Shown: one piece after another, positions 4,871 to 7,590 of the stretch | How the letters are laid out: the number at the start of each line of letters is the position of its first letter | How positions within the stretch are numbered: the first letter of the stretch is position 1 | Origin: Anaerolineae bacterium | Lineage (GTDB): Bacteria > Chloroflexota > Anaerolineae > J102 | DNA: 7,590 nt | Direction: 5' to 3' | Assembly: GCA_015493675.1 (NCBI GenBank) | Contig: WGCR01000058.1 | Coordinates: 1-7,590, forward strand | Position numbers and translations under genes: made by a program | The notes under the pieces: model-generated | The model's database searches: none | Told to the model about the DNA's origin: nothing | Seen by the model: the letters and a program-made list of their open reading frames with translations, nothing else

Positions 4871-6514
4871 TCACGCCCGCAGCGCCTTGAACGCGGCGAT
4901 GAGCCCGTTGGTGGAACTATCGTGGCCCGTGACAGGCTCGGCCCCCGCCAGCTCGGGTAGGATGGCTTTGGCCAGCACCTTGCCCAGCTCCACGCCCATC
5001 TGATCGAAGGAGTTGATGTTCCAGATCACGCCCTGGGTGAAGATTTTGTGCTCGTACAGGGCGATGAGCGAGCCTAAGGTGCGCGGGGTGAGCATGGGGA
5101 AAAGGAAGGAGTTAGTGGGGCGGTTGCCGGGGAAGGTCTTGGCCGGAACCAGCAGCGCCAGATCGGCTTCATCCACGCCCTGGGCCAGCAGCTCCGCCCG
5201 CACCTCATCCTCGGTCTTGCCCTTCATCAGGGCTTCAGTCTGAGCCAGAAAGTTGGCGATAAGGATGGCGTGATGCTGGCCCACAGGGTGATGGCTGCGG
5301 GCCGGGGCCAGAAAATCGGCCGGGATCAGCTTGGTTCCCTGGTGGATGAGCTGGTAGAAGGCGTGCTGGCCGTTGGTGCCCGGCTGCCCCCAGATGATAG
5401 GCCCGGTCTGGTAATCCACCCACTGCCCATCCTTGGTCACGCTCTTGCCGTTGCTCTCCATATCGCCCTGCTGGAAATACATGGGGAAATACTGCATGGT
5501 CTGGTCGTAGGGCAGGATGGCGTGGGTCTCCGCCCCGAAGAAATCATTGTACCACACGCCCAGCAGGCCCATGATCACGGGGATATTCTGCTCGAAAGGC
5601 GTCGCGCGGAAGTATTCATCCACCCGATGCGCGCCCGTCAGCAGCTCCTCGAATCGCTCGAAGCCTACGGCCAGGGCGATGGACAGGCCGATGGCCGACC
5701 ACAGCGAGTAGCGCCCGCCGACCCAGTCCCAGAACTCGAACATGTTCTCCGGATCGATGCCGAAAGCGGTGACTTTCTCCCGATTGGTGGACATCGCCAC
5801 GAAATGTTTGGCGATGGCGGATTCGTCATTCGCGGCCAGCAGGAACCAATCTCGCGCGGTGTGGGCGTTGGTCATGGTCTCCTGGGTGGTGAAGGTCTTG
5901 GACGCGATGAGGAAAAGCGTGGTTTCGGGGTCCACTTTCGCCAGGGTTTCGGAGATGTCCGCGCCATCCACATTGGAAACGAAGTGAAAGCGCATCTGGG
6001 GATGCACGTAGGGCGTCAGCGCCCGCACCACCATCTTCGGGCCCAGATCCGAGCCGCCGATGCCGATGTTGACCACGTCGGTGATGCGCTGGCCCGTGAA
6101 CCCTCGCCAATCGCCCGAACGCACCGCCTCGCTGAACGCCCGCATCTTGCCCAGCACCCGGTTCACCTCGGGCATCACATCCTCGCCATCCACCAGGATG
6201 GGCCAGTTGGAGCGATTGCGCAGGGCGACGTGCAGCACCGCCCGCTTCTCGGTGACGTTGATCTTATCGCCGCTGAACATGGCCTCGATGGCGTCGCCCA
6301 GCCGGGCCTGACGGGCCAGAGCCAACAGCAGGCCCATGGTTTCCGCGGTGATGCGATTCTTGGAGTAGTCGAAGAGAATGTCATCGAAGCGCAGGGAGAA
6401 TTTATCGAAGCGATGGGGATCGGCGGCAAAAAGGTCGCGCATGTGCACATCCTTCATGGCTTCGTAATGGGCTTGCAGGGCCTGCCAGGCGGGAGATTGG
6501 GTGAGAGTGGACAT
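4871..6514 (-). CDS. pgi: Glucose-6-phosphate isomerase
   Basis: A complete 547-residue enzyme of the long bacterial PGI type, interconverting glucose-6-phosphate and fructose-6-phosphate in the cytoplasm for glycolysis and gluconeogenesis. Family signatures are intact: GIGGSDLG (151-158), SKTFTTQET (205-213), the first signature DWVGGRYSLWSAIG (263-276, with Arg268), MESNGKSV (352-359, catalytic Glu353), NGQHAFYQL (381-389, catalytic His384), the second signature GVIWNINSFDQMGVELGK (495-512, catalytic Lys512), and the C-terminal HDSSTNGLI. The ATG at 6514 has AAGGAG about eight bases upstream, and its N-terminus agrees with family length. It is monocistronic as far as visible: upstream is the repeat-rich spacer and downstream a convergent gene. 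Codon use is strongly GC-rich. No clear promoter was identified. Confidence 0.98.
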   Translation of the reverse strand: MSTLTQSPAWQALQAHYEAMKDVHMRDLFAADPHRFDKFSLRFDDILFDYSKNRITAETMGLLLALARQARLGDAIEAMFSGDKINVTEKRAVLHVALRNRSNWPILVDGEDVMPEVNRVLGKMRAFSEAVRSGDWRGFTGQRITDVVNIGIGGSDLGPKMVVRALTPYVHPQMRFHFVSNVDGADISETLAKVDPETTLFLIASKTFTTQETMTNAHTARDWFLLAANDESAIAKHFVAMSTNREKVTAFGIDPENMFEFWDWVGGRYSLWSAIGLSIALAVGFERFEELLTGAHRVDEYFRATPFEQNIPVIMGLLGVWYNDFFGAETHAILPYDQTMQYFPMYFQQGDMESNGKSVTKDGQWVDYQTGPIIWGQPGTNGQHAFYQLIHQGTKLIPADFLAPARSHHPVGQHHAILIANFLAQTEALMKGKTEDEVRAELLAQGVDEADLALLVPAKTFPGNRPTNSFLFPMLTPRTLGSLIALYEHKIFTQGVIWNINSFDQMGVELGKVLAKAILPELAGAEPVTGHDSSTNGLIAAFKALRA

Positions 6515-6565
6515 GATTGGGGCTCCTTATGGGTGAGGTGCGACGCACTTAGTACGCGTCCAAGA

Positions 6566-6599
6566 AGTAGTTTCCTATTTGAGGTTGCCGGTAACTACT
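6566..6599. repeat. Inverted repeat upstream of pgi
   Basis: AGTAGTTTCC (6566-6575) pairs with GGTAACTACT (6590-6599) with a single mismatch around a 14-base loop. It lies 50-85 bases upstream of the pgi start, where it could be an operator or fold in the leader of the transcript. No known regulator site is recognised. Confidence 0.35.
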
Positions 6600-6615
6600 A
6601 AGGTCGCGCCACCAC

Positions 6616-6712
6616 TTTTTGCCACGAAGACACGAAGAGAACGAAGGCGCGAAGCCTCTTTTTCTTTATTTTTCCTTCGTGTCTTCGTAAAACTTCGAGC
6701 TTTCGTGGCTTC
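6616..6712. repeat. Inverted repeat of the GCCACGAAGACACGAAG type
   Basis: ACGAAGACACGAAG (6624-6637) is perfectly inverted as CTTCGTGTCTTCGT (6675-6688). The left arm is part of GCCACGAAGACACGAAG (6621-6637), followed by loose 8-9 base iterations (AACGAAGG, CGCGAAG). A further TCGTGGC lies at about 6703-6709. Sequences of this type recur between genes in many environmental bacterial genomes; I recognise the pattern but cannot count copies here. Short frames across it are not genes. Confidence 0.65.
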
Positions 6713-6898
6713 TTGCGGCCAAAAATCAAGTACGTTAGCAGTTACGGTTGCCGATTGATGAATGTTCACAAATTAAATCGGTCATAGTGGCGTTTGCCAC
6801 GCCCGCCCGGTGCAGATGCCAGGTGCGATGCCCTGGAAACAGGCGTTAGCTCGACATTCCACCTGGTCAACGTCAGCGGCAGGGGCGGCGCGGGAGGC

Positions 6899-7001
6899 GA
6901 CCTCCGGGAGGTGGGGACGAGGATGGATGCAGAAGCCAGCGCCTGGTTATGACTACCCGTTAGCAAGCAAGCAGGAGGCGATCACCCACCTCCCGGAGGT
7001 C
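6899..7001. repeat. 17-base inverted repeat with self-palindromic arms
   Basis: GACCTCCGGGAGGTGGG (6899-6915) is perfectly inverted at 6985-7001. Each arm is itself an 11-base odd palindrome, CCTCC-G-GGAGG centred at 6906 and CCTCC-C-GGAGG centred at 6994. The arrangement could form one long hairpin, two small ones, or paired protein-binding sites. Confidence 0.6.
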
Positions 7002-7013
7002 TTTCATTTCGGC

Positions 7014-7100
7014 AAAGGTGACAGTCACTTCGCCTGGGTTGACACGCACCTTCTGACGTGAACAAACGCGTTTTTCGAACGTGAAGTGACTGTCACCTTT
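7014..7100. repeat. 18-base perfect inverted repeat with self-palindromic arms
   Basis: AAAGGTGACAGTCACTTC (7014-7031) is perfectly inverted at 7083-7100. Each arm contains an 11-base odd palindrome, GTGAC-A-GTCAC (7018-7028) and GTGAC-T-GTCAC (7086-7096), with centres 68 bases apart. The loop contains the palindrome AAACGCGTTT near 7067-7076. It has the size and layout of a small non-autonomous palindromic repeat element. Confidence 0.7.
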
Positions 7101-7106
7101 TTACAC

Positions 7107-7154
7107 AAAAAACGGACTCAGGCTCATCTCAAGTATGAACCCAAGTCCGTTTTT
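7107..7154 (-). terminator. Intrinsic terminator downstream of livF (may act both ways)
   Basis: AAAAACGGACT (7108-7118) pairs with AGTCCGTTTTT (7144-7154). The stem extends inward with three mismatches (CAGGCTC against GAACCCA), leaving a loop of about 11 bases. Read on the minus strand, a GC-containing stem ends in a run of six T, about 86 bases after the livF stop, fitting termination of the branched-chain amino-acid transport operon. The T-run on the plus strand means it could also work in the other direction. Confidence 0.65.
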
Positions 7155-7211
7155 CGTCAAGTGATTTGCGTCGCCAAGAGGATCGGGCCGGGAGACCTGT
7201 GTGCGTCATGT

Positions 7212-7239
7212 TTTGACGTTCGACGCTTGACGCCTGACG
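7212..7239. repeat. Four degenerate heptads next to the livF stop codon
   Basis: TTTGACG, TTCGACG, CTTGACG and CCTGACG follow one another without gaps, consensus YYTGACG, ending exactly where the livF stop codon begins (7240-7242). Heptad tandem repeats of this style occur in intergenic DNA of several environmental lineages. No function is suggested by the sequence. Confidence 0.55.
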
Positions 7240-7590
7240 TCAGATGCCCAGATACGCCCGACGCACATTTTCATCGTTTTCCACTTCGCTCGAAGGCCCG
7301 TGCAGATCGACCTTGCCCCCGCTGAAGACGTAGGCGTAGTCGCTGACTTTGAGGGCCATGCGCACATTTTGTTCCACCAGCAGGATGGTGATGCCCGCAT
7401 CCCGCAGGCGGCGCAGGGACATGAACAGGTCCAGCGTCAGCACCGGCGCCAGGCCCAGCGAGAGCTCGTCGATCATGAGCACGATGGGCTCAGACATGAT
7501 GCCGCGGGCCACGGCCAGCATCTGCTGCTCGCCGCCGCTCATGGTGCCCGCTTTCTGATCCGCCCGCTCCTTGAGCCGGGGAAAAATAAC
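7240..7590 (-). CDS. livF: Branched-chain amino-acid ABC transporter ATP-binding protein LivF, C-terminal half
   Basis: The frame is open from the right window edge and ends at the TGA at 7242-7240, giving the last 116 residues of a protein normally about 235-250 long. LivF is the cytoplasmic ATPase that, with LivG and the LivHM membrane subunits, powers leucine/isoleucine/valine uptake. Visible features are FPRLKERADQKAGTMSGGEQQMLAVARGIM (ABC signature, with Met for the usual Leu in LSGGE), Walker B PIVLMIDE, the LivF-typical SLGLAPVL D-loop, the switch region ILLVEQNVRMAL, and the C-terminus VRRAYLGI. In the Walker B region the usual DEPS is DELS, a Pro-to-Leu change that leaves the catalytic Glu. 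Walker A lies outside the window. The rest of the liv operon would be upstream, past the right edge. Confidence 0.93.
   Translation of the reverse strand, partial: VIFPRLKERADQKAGTMSGGEQQMLAVARGIMSEPIVLMIDELSLGLAPVLTLDLFMSLRRLRDAGITILLVEQNVRMALKVSDYAYVFSGGKVDLHGPSSEVENDENVRRAYLGI

Larger units (their letters stand above)
6515..7239. other. Long gene-free spacer between livF and pgi, rich in inverted repeats
   Basis: About 725 bases with no credible coding frame; the short frames here are translations of repeats. It holds a hairpin near the pgi leader, a CTTCGTGTCTTCGT-type inverted repeat, two pairs of mirrored palindromes, an intrinsic terminator and a heptad repeat, each listed separately. 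Between about 6720 and 6898 I see only a small hairpin (GTGGC 6787-6791 with GCCAC 6796-6800) and nothing else interpretable. Confidence 0.7.

Noticed and set aside
5270..6601. Long plus-strand open frame (443 codons) opposite pgi
   Set aside because: It is the antisense shadow of GC-rich pgi codons: rich in His/Gly/Arg, without family resemblance, and pgi itself is unambiguous.
6575..6769. Minus-strand 64-codon frame upstream of pgi
   Set aside because: It is a translation of the GCCACGAAGACACGAAG-type inverted repeat, a common source of false small genes.
6899..7154. CRISPR array
   Set aside because: The repeats are inverted pairs of different sequence, not regularly spaced direct repeats.

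Overview
This window reads as accessory DNA around two housekeeping genes from an uncultured bacterium. Gene style, protein similarity and the intergenic repeats suggest Chloroflexota (Anaerolineae/Caldilineales/Promineofilum-like), but that is an impression from protein character and no database was consulted. The first 25 bases are not genomic: they match the end of the Nextera/Tn5 sequencing adapter, so the left edge is an assembly end. The last gene also runs off the right edge.

Layout, left to right. (1) 26-2299, minus strand: a two-gene operon with an ATGA overlap. It holds a small multi-pass membrane protein (DUF624/YesL-like) and the first ~545 residues of a P-type-ATPase-like protein. 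All three diagnostic catalytic motifs visible in that protein are lost (DKTGT to GKAGF, TGE to FAK, PEGL to PAGL) although the reading frame is intact; this is the most unusual item here. (2) 2360-2948, minus strand: a complete type II toxin-antitoxin pair (Phd/YefM-like antitoxin, PIN/VapC-like toxin) with a recognisable promoter. (3) 3384-3677, plus strand: a second, divergent toxin-antitoxin locus. Its antitoxin is intact but its toxin is cut to a 20-codon stub. The ~430 bp between the two antitoxin starts contain a GC-rich hairpin and an A/T-rich inverted-repeat element. (4) 3728-4627, plus strand: an AT-rich gene for a 299-residue protein resembling DUF6414, probably acquired horizontally. 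(5) 4871-6514, minus strand: complete pgi (glucose-6-phosphate isomerase). (6) 6515-7239: about 725 bp without a gene, packed with inverted repeats, a terminator and a heptad repeat. (7) 7240-7590, minus strand: the C-terminal half of a LivF-type branched-chain amino-acid ABC transporter ATPase.

How the genes relate: pgi (central carbon metabolism) and livF (nutrient uptake) look like stable chromosomal genes with GC-rich codons. One sampled 60-base line in pgi has 41 G/C. The stretch from 2300 to about 4870 looks like a turnover zone with stacked toxin-antitoxin modules, a decayed toxin and an AT-rich gene (23 G/C in one sampled 60-base line). The membrane protein and the inactive-looking ATPase homologue are translationally coupled and may form one membrane complex; that is inference. 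No rRNA, tRNA, CRISPR array or transposase gene was seen.
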